Assembly: GCA_028280025.1 (NCBI GenBank)
Contig: JANQMO010000033.1
Span: 26,708-90,707, forward strand
Length of the DNA: 64,000 nt
Direction of reading: 5' to 3'
From: Chlorobium sp.
Lineage (GTDB): Bacteria > Bacteroidota > Chlorobiia > Chlorobiales > Chlorobiaceae
The translations under genes were made by a program, and so were the position numbers. The stretch's first letter is position 1. Each line of letters begins with the position of its first letter. The notes under the pieces are model-generated. The model had not been told where the DNA came from, searched no databases, and saw only the letters and a list, made by a program, of their open reading frames with translations. Of the stretch, positions 18,556-27,100 are shown one piece after another.

Positions 18556-18710
18556 AGAGCATGACTGCCATTTTTTTTACATGATCGTAACATTCACGGG
18601 CGCTGCAAGGCCGCCGGTGTGGCATGCCTTTTCTGAATTCCTGCATATAATGCATATATTCTCACCTGAGTCACATGTCTCAGGTCTTGCCAAACCGTCC
18701 ATGCGTTATG

Positions 18711-19421
18711 ATGTCAGAGCCTATGATCCTTGTTGTCGAGGATGACAGCAACCTGGCGAAGCTTCTGAAATACAATCTCGAAAAAGCCGGTTACAAGTGT
18801 TTTCTTGCCGGGTCGGGAGAGGATGCCCTTCAGTTTCTTGCCGACCGGGACGTCGATCTTGTTCTGCTCGATATCATGCTGCCGGGCATCGACGGGTTCG
18901 AAGTCTGCAGAAGAATTCGCCAGCATCAGCTTAACAGGGATTTGCCTATTGTTATGCTGACTGCAAAAGGAGAGGAGATAGACAAGGTACTCGGTTTTGA
19001 ACTGGGTATCGATGACTATGTCGTCAAGCCTTTCAGTCCAAGGGAATTGAACCTGAGGATCAGGGCTATTCTGAAGCGTGACAGGAGATCGAAAAGGGAC
19101 GCAAGAGAGGTGCTCAGGTGCAAGGGCCTCGAAGTGGATATTGCAAAACACAGTGTCAGGCTTGACGGTAAGGAAATTACGCTGACCCTGATGGAATTCA
19201 AGCTCCTTGCCGTTCTTCTTAAAAGGCGGGGGCAGGCCCAATCCCGGGAAACGCTGCTCAGTGATGTATGGGATGTGGATAAAACCATCAATACCCGCAC
19301 AATCGATACCCATATAACACGATTAAGGGAAAAACTCGGCAAAACCGGCAAGCTTATCAAGACCGTAAGAGGACTTGGCTACAAGCTTGAGGACAGCGGA
19401 GAATACCGTGAAGAAAGGTAG
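18711..19421 (+). CDS. PhoB/OmpR-family response regulator
   Basis: About 236 residues from the ATG at 18711; further in-frame starts exist at 18675, 18708 and 18723 and none has a clear Shine-Dalgarno. The receiver domain begins ILVVEDDSNLAKLL and has the phosphoacceptor Asp in VLLDIMLPGIDGFE and the Lys in DDYVVKPFSP. The winged-helix domain ends THITRLREKLGKTGKLIKTVRGLGYKL. It overlaps the kinase gene that follows, so the two form a two-component pair; phosphate is one possible signal, but no pst genes are present. Confidence 0.9.
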   Translation: MSEPMILVVEDDSNLAKLLKYNLEKAGYKCFLAGSGEDALQFLADRDVDLVLLDIMLPGIDGFEVCRRIRQHQLNRDLPIVMLTAKGEEIDKVLGFELGIDDYVVKPFSPRELNLRIRAILKRDRRSKRDAREVLRCKGLEVDIAKHSVRLDGKEITLTLMEFKLLAVLLKRRGQAQSRETLLSDVWDVDKTINTRTIDTHITRLREKLGKTGKLIKTVRGLGYKLEDSGEYREER

Positions 19422-21210
19422 TGTTTCATTTCGTCTTGGACTGGTTTTCGGCGTTGTGATTTTCTTTACTGTTGCGATCAGCTACGTCTATCTCGGCGGC
19501 CAGCTCCGGGCGCTTATTTTCGGTGATCTCAAGGAGCAGCTCTACAAGGAGCTCGAGTTGAACCGTCAGCTTCTGGACGATTGTCCGGAACAATGGGACA
19601 TCATCAGCGAATCAGACAAGTGGGCCGATGATGTCGGTGCCGCGCTTGAGGTTCGCGTTACACTTATTTCAATGAACGGCAAGGTTATAGGTGATTCCTA
19701 TATGGGACCGTCGCGGCTTCCTTTCGTCGATAATCAACTGCGGTTTCCGGAAATACAGCAGGCGCTCGTCAACGGGGCCGGTGAAAGCAGGCGTTTCAGT
19801 GAGACTTTGAATGAAGAGGTGCTTTTTGTCGCAAAGGTGCTTGGTGATGAAGAGCCTTTTGCCATCCTCAGATTTGCAAAACCACTGAGCCAGATCCATA
19901 TGCTTGAAACTGAAATAAGGCGCGGGGTAGAAGGAGCGTTGTTCTGGTCGCTTTTGCTTTCGCTTGTTTTCGGGACACTGACTGCGGTTTTTCTGGCAAG
20001 GCCCCTGCGGCGCATTGCCCAGGCGGCAGATAACATTCTTCACGGAAACTATCGCTATAAGCTGCGTGTACAACGGGATGACGAAATCGGCCAGCTTGCC
20101 CGCGCATTCAATTTCATATCCGATGAAATGATGCGGATCAATCAGCAGGAAGAATGGTTCAAGGCTGTGTTTGCAAGTATACGTGAAGCTATTATCGTTA
20201 CTGATTCCAGCGGGGGAGTCATGCTTGGCAACCCTGCTGCATGCAGGTATTTCAATCTTGACTGCGGGCAGATGATCAGGACCGGAGCCGGTAACAAGGT
20301 GACCGATAGCCGTTTGCTTGACCTTTTTGAGCGCGTCAGCGTCACAGGTTCACGGGAGGCAAGGGAGGAAATAACGGTCAAGACCCAGCGCGGCGAAAGG
20401 GTTCTCCAGGTCAGCGCTATGCCGGTCATAAAAGACAGGATTCCCATGGGAACGGTTTTTGTCCTCAACGACATTACCAGGCTGCGTAACCTCGAGCGTA
20501 TAAGAAGGGATTTTGTGTCGAGCGTTTCACACGAGTTGCGAACGCCTTTGACAAGCATCAAGGGATATACCGAAACACTTTTGGAGGGAGCGGTTAACGA
20601 TCCCGGTACTGCCAGACAGTTTCTTCAGATCATTCTCCAGGAGAGCGAGCAGCTCACCGCACTCATAAACGATGTACTCGATCTTTCGAAACTGGAATCA
20701 GGCAGGATAGAATACACGTTCAGGCCTGTTCTTCTTTCGGGTCTGGTCGACAAAGTGATGAGCCTTTTCCGGCGGACAATCGATACGAAAGGTATTACTC
20801 TGCAGGTCGATGTTTCCGATAACCTTCCGCGGGTAAACGCAGACAAGGATTATCTTGAACTTGTCATCAGGAATCTCGTGGATAATGCCATCAAGTATGT
20901 GCCGGAAAAGAACGGGCAGATAAGTGTGTCTGCATTCGTGTCAGGTGACAAGGTGAAAGTTGACGTTAAAGACAACGGGATTGGAATTCCGAAGAATGAC
21001 CTTGGCAGAATATTTGAACGTTTTTACCGTGTTGACAAGGCGCGTTCAAGAGCTATAGGCGGCACAGGTCTCGGATTGGCCATCGTGAAGCATATTATTC
21101 TTGCTCATAAAGGCAATATCGAGGTTCAGTCAAGGCTCAATGAGGGATCCACATTCAGCTTCACTATTCCCGTGTCGAAGATAGAAAAGAAGAAAGAACA
21201 TCGAAAATGA
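19408..21210 (+). CDS. PhoR-like sensor histidine kinase
   Basis: 600 residues from the GTG at 19408, chosen because GGAG lies 7-8 nt upstream; it overlaps the regulator by 14 bases. Two membrane segments (about residues 8-30 and 175-200) enclose a periplasmic sensor loop; then HAMP (ARPLRRIAQAADNILHGNY), a PAS-like domain (about residues 250-360), HisKA with the phosphorylated His in SSVSHELRTPLTSIKGY, and the ATPase with NLVDNAIKYV, VKDNGIGIP and GTGLGLAIV. It phosphorylates the regulator upstream. Confidence 0.92.
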   Translation: MKKGSVSFRLGLVFGVVIFFTVAISYVYLGGQLRALIFGDLKEQLYKELELNRQLLDDCPEQWDIISESDKWADDVGAALEVRVTLISMNGKVIGDSYMGPSRLPFVDNQLRFPEIQQALVNGAGESRRFSETLNEEVLFVAKVLGDEEPFAILRFAKPLSQIHMLETEIRRGVEGALFWSLLLSLVFGTLTAVFLARPLRRIAQAADNILHGNYRYKLRVQRDDEIGQLARAFNFISDEMMRINQQEEWFKAVFASIREAIIVTDSSGGVMLGNPAACRYFNLDCGQMIRTGAGNKVTDSRLLDLFERVSVTGSREAREEITVKTQRGERVLQVSAMPVIKDRIPMGTVFVLNDITRLRNLERIRRDFVSSVSHELRTPLTSIKGYTETLLEGAVNDPGTARQFLQIILQESEQLTALINDVLDLSKLESGRIEYTFRPVLLSGLVDKVMSLFRRTIDTKGITLQVDVSDNLPRVNADKDYLELVIRNLVDNAIKYVPEKNGQISVSAFVSGDKVKVDVKDNGIGIPKNDLGRIFERFYRVDKARSRAIGGTGLGLAIVKHIILAHKGNIEVQSRLNEGSTFSFTIPVSKIEKKKEHRK

Positions 21211-22493
21211 CAGAATCCTTACTTGTTTATTTACAGTCGTTCGGGCTTGATGAGCACCTTGCGAAAATTGTCTTTACGGCAACAATGGTTCTCCTGGCCA
21301 TCGTTCTTGTGATAGTATCGGAGGTTGTGGTCAAAAGGATATTGCTGCGGACCATTCATGCACTGGTTTCAAGGACGAAAGCCGGTTATGACGATCTTCT
21401 CGTCAAGCACAAGGTGTTCAACTGGATAGCACAGTTGATCCCTCCGATGCTTCTCTATAATCTGGCGGTCCCTGTCCTGCAGTTCTATCCTAAAAGTACA
21501 GACGTCATTCAGTCCCTGGCGCTGCTTTACCTGACGGTTGTTTTTGTCCTTGTCCTTCTTGCTGTCCTGGATGCGTTTCTTGACCATCATAGCCGGAGCC
21601 GTTTGGCTGAGAGGCTGCCGATCAAGAGCTTTATTCAGGTGATCAAGACCGTTGTGGTTTGTGTCGGAGCGGTAATTGTGATTTCCACCCTCATCGGACA
21701 GTCTCCGGTTGTTCTTTTCAGCGGGCTGGGCGCATTTACCGCAGTCATTATACTGATATTCAAAGATTCTATTCTGGGGCTTGTCGCTGGAATTCAACTG
21801 ACGGCAAACAACCTCGTCAAGGTCGGCGACTGGATCGAAATGCCTCAATACGGCGCAGACGGCGATGTCATCGATATATCGCTCGTCACGGTTTCCGTGC
21901 AGAACTGGGACAAGACCATCAGCACCATCCCTGCCTATGCATTGCTTTCCGAGGGATTTAAAAACTGGAGGGGCATGAGCGAATCCGGCGGCCGACGGAT
22001 CAAACGTTCGATCTGCATCGATATGAACAGTGTTCGTTTCTGTGATGACGATCTTTTGGAACAAATCGGCAATATCCAGCTCCTGAAAGAGTTTCTTCCT
22101 CATAAAAAGGAAGATATCAGCCGGTACAATCTTGAGCATGATGTCGATACGTCGTCTCCGGTAAACGGCAGGAATCTGACCAATCTCGGAATGTTCAGAG
22201 CCTATCTTGAGGCTTATCTTGAAAATCATCCCAAAATCAATCCGAAGATGACCTTTCTTATCCGTCACCTTGCCCCGGCGGAGCATGGCATTCCGGTTGA
22301 AATCTATGTGTTCAGCAATGACCAGGAGTGGGCGAATTACGAAGCGATACAGGCCGATATCATGGATCATGTTCTTGCAGTTCTGCCGTTTTTCGATCTG
22401 AGTGTTTTCCAGGTTCCTTCAGGTTCCGATATCGCCGCGGTGGGCCATGAGCTGCGAGGAGCGTTGAGTGAATCTCCGGGTAGGGATGAGTGA
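21207..22493 (+). CDS. MscS-family mechanosensitive channel (YbdG-like)
   Basis: 428 residues; the ATGA overlap with the kinase gene shows translational coupling. Four or five hydrophobic helices fill the first 190 residues, ending in the pore-lining TM3 (LFSGLGAFTAVIILIFKDSILGLVAGIQLTANN). The beta domain follows (VKVGDWIEMPQYGADGDVIDISLVTVSVQNWDKTISTIP), then a long cytoplasmic part with an insertion typical of the YbdG branch. It releases solutes on osmotic downshift. Linkage to a sensor kinase suggests regulated turgor response (inference). Confidence 0.9.
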   Translation: MTESLLVYLQSFGLDEHLAKIVFTATMVLLAIVLVIVSEVVVKRILLRTIHALVSRTKAGYDDLLVKHKVFNWIAQLIPPMLLYNLAVPVLQFYPKSTDVIQSLALLYLTVVFVLVLLAVLDAFLDHHSRSRLAERLPIKSFIQVIKTVVVCVGAVIVISTLIGQSPVVLFSGLGAFTAVIILIFKDSILGLVAGIQLTANNLVKVGDWIEMPQYGADGDVIDISLVTVSVQNWDKTISTIPAYALLSEGFKNWRGMSESGGRRIKRSICIDMNSVRFCDDDLLEQIGNIQLLKEFLPHKKEDISRYNLEHDVDTSSPVNGRNLTNLGMFRAYLEAYLENHPKINPKMTFLIRHLAPAEHGIPVEIYVFSNDQEWANYEAIQADIMDHVLAVLPFFDLSVFQVPSGSDIAAVGHELRGALSESPGRDE

Positions 22494-22582
22494 ATAGTGA
22501 CGAGTGACACTGTAAGAAACCATTGTCAGTTTCCGGCGGCACTGACAGCTCCTGTAGAAAAGCTGTTTTAGGTCCATTGGCG

Positions 22583-23095
22583 TTATGGTTTTATGCAATC
22601 CTGCTGTGTTCTGGCGTCCGAAATAATGTTTCGGTGGAGCGTCAGCCTGATTGGCGGGATGGTGTCGAAAGAGTAGAATCCGGCTTCGAACAGTTCGTGG
22701 TTGACGGTTACTTCCGGATTAACCACAGTAACTTTATACGCGACTACAACGAGCGAGCCGTACATCTCGCTTTGGCGGTGATACGCTCCGATAAGGCTTT
22801 CGATAGTTCCGTCGAGAGATGTTTCCTCTTTCAGTTCACGGAGGCAGCCTTCCTGAGGTGTTTCGCCGGATTCGAGAAACCCTCCAGGCAGGGCCCATTC
22901 GTTATAGCCCGGGTGATGAGCCCTTCTTACAACAAGGAGTTTGTTGTCGGAGCTCAGTGTATAAGCGATCGCGACCGGTAACGGGTTTTCATAATGTATC
23001 CATGAGCAGGAAGAGCATTTTTTTCTCGGCCTGTTCTCTATTTCGGCGTCCATAAGTTCTGAGCCGCAAACGGGGCAGTAGCTGTAACTCTGCAT
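22583..23095 (-). CDS. Nudix hydrolase with N-terminal zinc ribbon
   Basis: 170 residues. The zinc ribbon is at the start (YCPVCGSELMDAE, KCSSCSWIHYENP). The Nudix box reads GGFLESGETPQEGCLRELKEET, matching G-x5-E-x7-R-E-x2-E-E. Enzymes of this layout cleave nucleoside diphosphates linked to another group, NADH pyrophosphatases among them; the substrate cannot be told from sequence. Convergent with the MscS gene. Confidence 0.88.
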   Translation of the reverse strand: MQSYSYCPVCGSELMDAEIENRPRKKCSSCSWIHYENPLPVAIAYTLSSDNKLLVVRRAHHPGYNEWALPGGFLESGETPQEGCLRELKEETSLDGTIESLIGAYHRQSEMYGSLVVVAYKVTVVNPEVTVNHELFEAGFYSFDTIPPIRLTLHRNIISDARTQQDCIKP

Positions 23096-23209
23096 CTGTA
23101 ATGTTCCGTGACGTTAGAATTGATATGAGCATTCCCGGCATTGAAACTTTTTGTCGAGTCAATTAATTCAATACTGAAAAATTCCGCAACTATACAAGGA
23201 TAAGGAACA

Positions 23210-23680
23210 ATGGCACTACTCGAAAAAGGCGCGAAAGCTCCAGGTTTTGAAGCTCTGGACCAGGACGGGAAAAAAGTAAGTCTTTCCGAATATTCCGGAA
23301 AAAGGGTACTGCTCTATTTCTATCCCAAAGACGATACTCCCGGCTGCACCAAAGAGGCTTGTGCATTTCGCGATAATTTCCCTAAATTCAAGAAGATAGG
23401 GGTAGAAGTTCTCGGGGTCAGTATTGACAGTGAGAAACGGCACAAGAAGTTTGCCGATAAGCATGGCCTTCCATTCAGGCTGGTTGTCGATGAGGATAAA
23501 AAGATCGTTGAGGACTATGGTGTCTGGGGGCTTAAAAAATTTATGGGTCGTGAATATATGGGGACGAACAGGGTAACGTATCTTATCGATAAGAACGGTG
23601 CTATCGAACATGTCTGGCCCAAGGTGAAACCGGCTGATCATGCTGAAGAAGTGATACGATATATTGAATCAAACGAATGA
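23210..23680 (+). CDS. bcp: Peroxiredoxin Bcp (thiol peroxidase)
   Basis: 156 residues. The peroxidatic Cys lies in YPKDDTPGCTKEACAFRD, with the resolving Cys five residues on, the normal Bcp/PrxQ arrangement. It reduces hydroperoxides using thioredoxin. The gene lies 3 bases before yqgE, so the two are probably co-transcribed. Confidence 0.95.
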   Translation: MALLEKGAKAPGFEALDQDGKKVSLSEYSGKRVLLYFYPKDDTPGCTKEACAFRDNFPKFKKIGVEVLGVSIDSEKRHKKFADKHGLPFRLVVDEDKKIVEDYGVWGLKKFMGREYMGTNRVTYLIDKNGAIEHVWPKVKPADHAEEVIRYIESNE

Positions 23681-23683
23681 GCC

Positions 23684-24247
23684 ATGGTAAACGAATACGA
23701 GCAGGTGACGGCGGGAGGTCTCATCATGGCATCGGCGGTAATGCTTGAATCCAACTTCAAACGAACCGTATTGTTGATGTGTGAGCATAATGAGGAAGGC
23801 TCAATGGGATTTATCCTCAATCGTCCTCTTGAGGTCAAGGTGTGTGATGCGATAACCGGTTTTGATGGTGTCGATCTGCCCCTGCATATGGGAGGGCCGG
23901 TACAGGTTGATACAGTTCATTACCTGCATCGCAGGGGTGACGTCATCGACAATTGTCATGAGGTGCTTCCCGGGATATTCTGGGGGGGCGAGCAGGAGCA
24001 GCTCAGTTTTCTTCTGGAATCCGGGGTTGTCTCTCCGGCAGAAGTTCGTTTCTATCTCGGCTATGCAGGCTGGGGTTCAGGACAGCTGGAGTCGGAATTC
24101 GAGGAAGGATCATGGTACACGACTTCCGCCACGAAAGATGTGATTTTCAGTTCCGACTACGAGCGCATGTGGGCCAGGACAGTCCGTTCAAAAGGCGGGG
24201 ACTATCTCTATGCAGCCAATTCTCCTGAGCTTCCCGGTATGAACTGA
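23684..24247 (+). CDS. yqgE: YqgE/AlgH family protein
   Basis: 187 residues with the family hallmarks: GGLIMASAVMLESNFKRTVLLMCEHNEEGSMGFILNRPLE at the start, HMGGPVQVD, and RFYLGYAGWGSGQLESEFEEGSWYT. The structure is known but the function is not settled; AlgH has been linked to alginate regulation and to transcription control. Follows bcp directly. Confidence 0.9.
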   Translation: MVNEYEQVTAGGLIMASAVMLESNFKRTVLLMCEHNEEGSMGFILNRPLEVKVCDAITGFDGVDLPLHMGGPVQVDTVHYLHRRGDVIDNCHEVLPGIFWGGEQEQLSFLLESGVVSPAEVRFYLGYAGWGSGQLESEFEEGSWYTTSATKDVIFSSDYERMWARTVRSKGGDYLYAANSPELPGMN

Positions 24248-24358
24248 ATGTATCGCTGTACTTCTTTTTGTTCGATAGAAACACTCATCGATCAGCTTGG
24301 GCTGTCGGCTCAACGGCAATGTTGCTGTCAAGATGGTAGTTTCGAACCGGAACGTGTT

Positions 24359-24454
24359 TTATTTACCCGCAAACATCAGGAGAATAACGACAAACAGGTA
24401 CGACAGTACCCCCCACAAAAGGACCTTCGTGACTTTGAGCTTTTTCTTGAACAT
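24359..24454 (-). CDS. Possible 31-residue single-pass membrane protein
   Basis: Read on the minus strand, an ATG at 24454 opens a 31-codon frame, too short for most gene callers. It has a basic start (MFKKKLKVTK) and then one hydrophobic helix (VLLWGVLSYLFVVILLMFAG) ending in K and a stop. This is the profile of small membrane subunits. Only a weak AGAG lies upstream. It sits between yqgE and ssrA. I do not recognise it. Confidence 0.35.
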   Translation of the reverse strand: MFKKKLKVTKVLLWGVLSYLFVVILLMFAGK

Positions 24455-24553
24455 GGAACTCTGATACAACGTTTCGTGTTAGGCTATTTTGATTTTCTCT
24501 TGTAATGTATATATACGTTGTACGCTGCACAAGGCGTACTGTTCTTTGACTTT

Positions 24554-24954
24554 GGGGATGACAGGCTTTTGACAGGACAGGTGTGCGATACAGTTGCACT
24601 CCGAGTTTCAGCATGGATGGACTCGTAAAAGAAGTCTATGCAACATCTAGATGCAGACGATTATTCGTATGCAATGGCTGCCTGATTAGCAAACGTTAAT
24701 TCACTCAGCCATCGTTCGATGACCGAGGCGCTTACTCTGAATTCATCGAATGGCATAACCCGCGCTTGAGCCATCGCTCGCGCAAGTAAGCTTCATCTGT
24801 TTCTTTTCCGGGGAATCAGTTGAATAATCATCCGGAATAGTGTTTCGAACTTTGTCGGCAGAGTCGCGGAACATGAATACTCAACTACCGAAGATGAGTG
24901 TGGTAGCTGTTTCAAGCAATGTTCTGGACGCGGGTTCGATTCCCGCCATCTCCA
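24554..24954 (+). ncRNA. ssrA: Transfer-messenger RNA (tmRNA)
   Basis: 5' GGGGATG pairs with CATCTCC at 24947-24953, and the 3' part has the T-arm CGGGTTCGATTCCCG. Between them is the tag frame from 24653 (GCA) to the TGA at 24683-24685, encoding ADDYSYAMAA, the tag I recall for Chlorobium. CCA is not encoded. tmRNA with SmpB frees stalled ribosomes and tags the product for proteolysis. A prophage has inserted in the 3' end, but the attL half restores a full-length gene. Confidence 0.95.
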
Positions 24955-24955
24955 C
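24935..24955 (+). other. attL, left copy of the 21-bp core repeat
   Basis: These 21 bases, the 3' T-loop and acceptor strand of tmRNA (starts TTCGATTCCC, ends CATCTCCAC), recur exactly at 59783-59803. Bases on either side differ. The 3' ends of tRNA and tmRNA genes are standard targets of tyrosine integrases, and an integrase gene follows 200 bases on. Confidence 0.92.
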
Positions 24956-24989
24956 TCCCAGGATTTCCCTATCAGTCCTGAAACGTCCG

Positions 24990-25015
24990 AAAACCCCTGT
25001 AAAATCAGGGGTTTT
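24990..25015 (+). terminator. Hairpin downstream of tmRNA, inside the prophage left arm
   Basis: AAAACCCCTG (24990-24999) and CAGGGGTTTT (25006-25015) form a perfect 10-bp stem with a 6-nt loop, ending in four Ts. It is 35 bases after the tmRNA end and comes from the phage side, so the prophage seems to supply a replacement terminator for ssrA. Confidence 0.75.
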
Positions 25016-25152
25016 CGCTTTTCTGTTATCTCTTGCAGGCCAGAGATGTTTTTTAAAATCTACCCATAATAGGTACATTTCATGGTGGTTTTGGTGTTAA
25101 AACCGGTTATCTGGTTGGAAAGTATACCAAAAACGTTACCAGAAATATACTC

Positions 25153-26424
25153 ATGCCTCGCAAGATTGTTCCACTAACCGACACGAAAGTAAAGAGTTAC
25201 AAGGCCGCTGAAAAGCCGAGAACCCTGTTTGACGGAGACGGCTTATTCCTGTACTTGCCGGCGAAAAAATATACCAAAGACGGTACACCGCTGCCTGATT
25301 CGAAGTTGTGGCGGTTCAAATATACCTTCGAGGGCAGGCCTCGGGTCATGTCTTTCGGGGCCTATCCGGGGGTGAGCCTTGCGAAGGCTCGCGAGAAGCA
25401 CAAAGAGGCCAGGACTCTTCTTGCCGACGACATCGATCCCCAGGCGGAAAAAAAGCGGCGCAGGGCCGCCGTTGCGCAAGAGCGTGAGAAGCTGGAGAAC
25501 ACCTTCGGAAAGGTCGCTATGCAGTGGTACGCAATTGCTCGGACAGAGTGGACACACGGCCATGCCAGAACGGTTCTTTCGAGGCTCCAGAGGGATATCC
25601 TGCCTCCGCTCGGCGACAAGCAGATTTCCGAAGTCACGACACGGGATATACTGGAGGCTCTGCGGCAGGTAGAAGCCCGCAAGGCTTTCGAGACTGCCCA
25701 TCGCATCAAAACGATCATCGGGCAGGTTTTTACTTTTGCTCTTATCTCCGATATACCGGAAGTGAACAGTAACCCTGCTGCCGGGTTGAGCAAAGTGCTC
25801 AAGCAGCCTCGTAAAAAGAGCATGGCGGCCATTCTCGATCCCGACGTGCTCGGCCGATTGCTTCGGGATATTGACGGCTATGCCGGTTCGCATATTGTCC
25901 GCTGCGCCCTGAAGCTGTCCCCGATGCTGTTTGTTCGTCCGGGGGAACTGCGCAGAGCGAAATGGAAGGACATCGATCTGGACGGCCAGGTCTGGCAGTT
26001 GCCTGTCGAGGATATGAAGCTCACACTCAAAGAGAAGGCCAACCGCAAAGGCCAGGTGCATACGGTCCCGCTGGCCAGCCAGGCTGTCGAGGTGCTTCGG
26101 GATCTCTACCCTTACACTTCACGAAGCGCGTATGTTTTCCCAGGACGGGCGGCATCGAGGGTGATGTCGGAGAATACGGTCAACCAGGCGTTACGAACCA
26201 TCGGCTGGGATTCCGATACGGTGACTGCTCACGGATTCCGTGCGACCGCCCGGACCATGCTACACGAGACGCTCGGATTTAGTCCGGATGCCATCGAGGC
26301 TCAACTTGGACATCGAGTTCCGGACCGGCTAGGGACAGCTTACAACCGTACCCAGCACATCGAGGAGCGTACCCGCATGATGCAGGCCTGGGCTGATTAT
26401 CTGGATGGATTGAAGGGGGGATGA
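25153..26424 (+). CDS. int: Tyrosine-family phage integrase (P4-type, DUF4102 N-terminus)
   Basis: 423 residues. The N-terminal arm-binding domain has LTDTKVKSYKAAEKPRTLFDGDGLFLYL and the KARE segment typical of P4-like integrases. Catalytic residues: Arg in VRPGELRRAKW (about 263), His-x-x-Arg in HGFRATARTM (about 359), the second His in LGHRVPD (about 385) and the Tyr in AYNRT (about 396). It catalyses recombination between attP and the ssrA 3' end. It reads away from attL into the prophage, and no excisionase gene is adjacent; the AlpA-like gene at 35707 could serve as one. Confidence 0.95.
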   Translation: MPRKIVPLTDTKVKSYKAAEKPRTLFDGDGLFLYLPAKKYTKDGTPLPDSKLWRFKYTFEGRPRVMSFGAYPGVSLAKAREKHKEARTLLADDIDPQAEKKRRRAAVAQEREKLENTFGKVAMQWYAIARTEWTHGHARTVLSRLQRDILPPLGDKQISEVTTRDILEALRQVEARKAFETAHRIKTIIGQVFTFALISDIPEVNSNPAAGLSKVLKQPRKKSMAAILDPDVLGRLLRDIDGYAGSHIVRCALKLSPMLFVRPGELRRAKWKDIDLDGQVWQLPVEDMKLTLKEKANRKGQVHTVPLASQAVEVLRDLYPYTSRSAYVFPGRAASRVMSENTVNQALRTIGWDSDTVTAHGFRATARTMLHETLGFSPDAIEAQLGHRVPDRLGTAYNRTQHIEERTRMMQAWADYLDGLKGG

Positions 26425-26438
26425 ATGTGTGCTGTTTG

Positions 26439-26636
26439 TTAAAACGAAAGCCTTTTTATCATCAAGCGTTTCAGTCTTTCCGCAGTTTCTTCAAGTTCGG
26501 CTTCAGGTATTTCCGGTTCGACATTATCGATTTTGTCCCCTTCCATATGCAAAGTAATTCTCACCATTTTGCCTGGCAGTTTTTCAGCCCGTATTTCGAC
26601 CTGAAAGCCGTTGATCTGGAAGGATTTGACGTTCAT
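26439..26636 (-). CDS. Small hypothetical protein
   Basis: 65 residues, soluble, with alternating beta-like (FQVEIRAEKLPGKMVRITLHMEG) and a charged helical end (EAELEETAERLKRLMIKR). Convergent with the integrase, 14 bases after its stop. Family not recognised. Confidence 0.4.
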   Translation of the reverse strand: MNVKSFQINGFQVEIRAEKLPGKMVRITLHMEGDKIDNVEPEIPEAELEETAERLKRLMIKRLSF

Positions 26637-26778
26637 GAGTGAACAGATGCGGGTTATGAGGTGGGCTCATTTTTTTTCTCTTCTGGTCTCTTTGCCACAG
26701 AAGCAGGGCAAATCCGAAAATAAAAGACATATAAATACTCAGGTCGGCTAAGAGCTGAACAGGTATTAAGTATGGCAT
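26584..26778 (-). CDS. Possible small membrane protein
   Basis: 64 residues; one hydrophobic helix (LLADLSIYMSFIFGFALLLW) followed by a basic stop-transfer QRDQKRKK and a polar tail. It overlaps the next minus-strand gene by 53 bases, which is possible for co-translated phage genes but lowers confidence. Confidence 0.3.
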   Translation of the reverse strand: MPYLIPVQLLADLSIYMSFIFGFALLLWQRDQKRKKMSPPHNPHLFTHERQILPDQRLSGRNTG

Positions 26779-27100
26779 CGTAAGGGGATTGAGTTGTTCT
26801 TCGTCAACAAGTTAGAAAATTCTTGATTGGCGAGAAAGAAAAAAGTGAAAAATAACAGTGAATATGATGGCGCCTGAATCTGGGGTGGTGAGGTGTGTTG
26901 GCACTTGAAGCACTCCATAATGGTCTATTATGCTGTAAATTCGTCCTGTTTATTCCGTTTGTGTCGCGGAAAATTGCGTATCTTCCCCAATAAGCAGTAT
27001 CCAGAGTAGTACCCTCTATCAACTCATGACAGGCTCTCGGATATGGAGACTTCATACCTTCTGTGCACATCCTTCCCAAACTTAAAGCGCTAATCCAGCT
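26779..27100. other. Non-coding stretch before the pentapeptide-repeat gene
   Basis: About 320 bases. Frames through it lack coding character. Presumably it holds the promoter of the next gene; no clear motif or hairpin seen. Confidence 0.45.

Noticed and set aside
21369..22370. 333-codon open frame antisense to the MscS gene
   Set aside because: Lies wholly inside a well-supported gene, composition typical of an antisense shadow.
24931..24955. Ordinary tRNA gene at attL
   Set aside because: The T-arm and acceptor belong to the tmRNA; the 5' partner strand is 390 bases upstream and the tag frame is intact.
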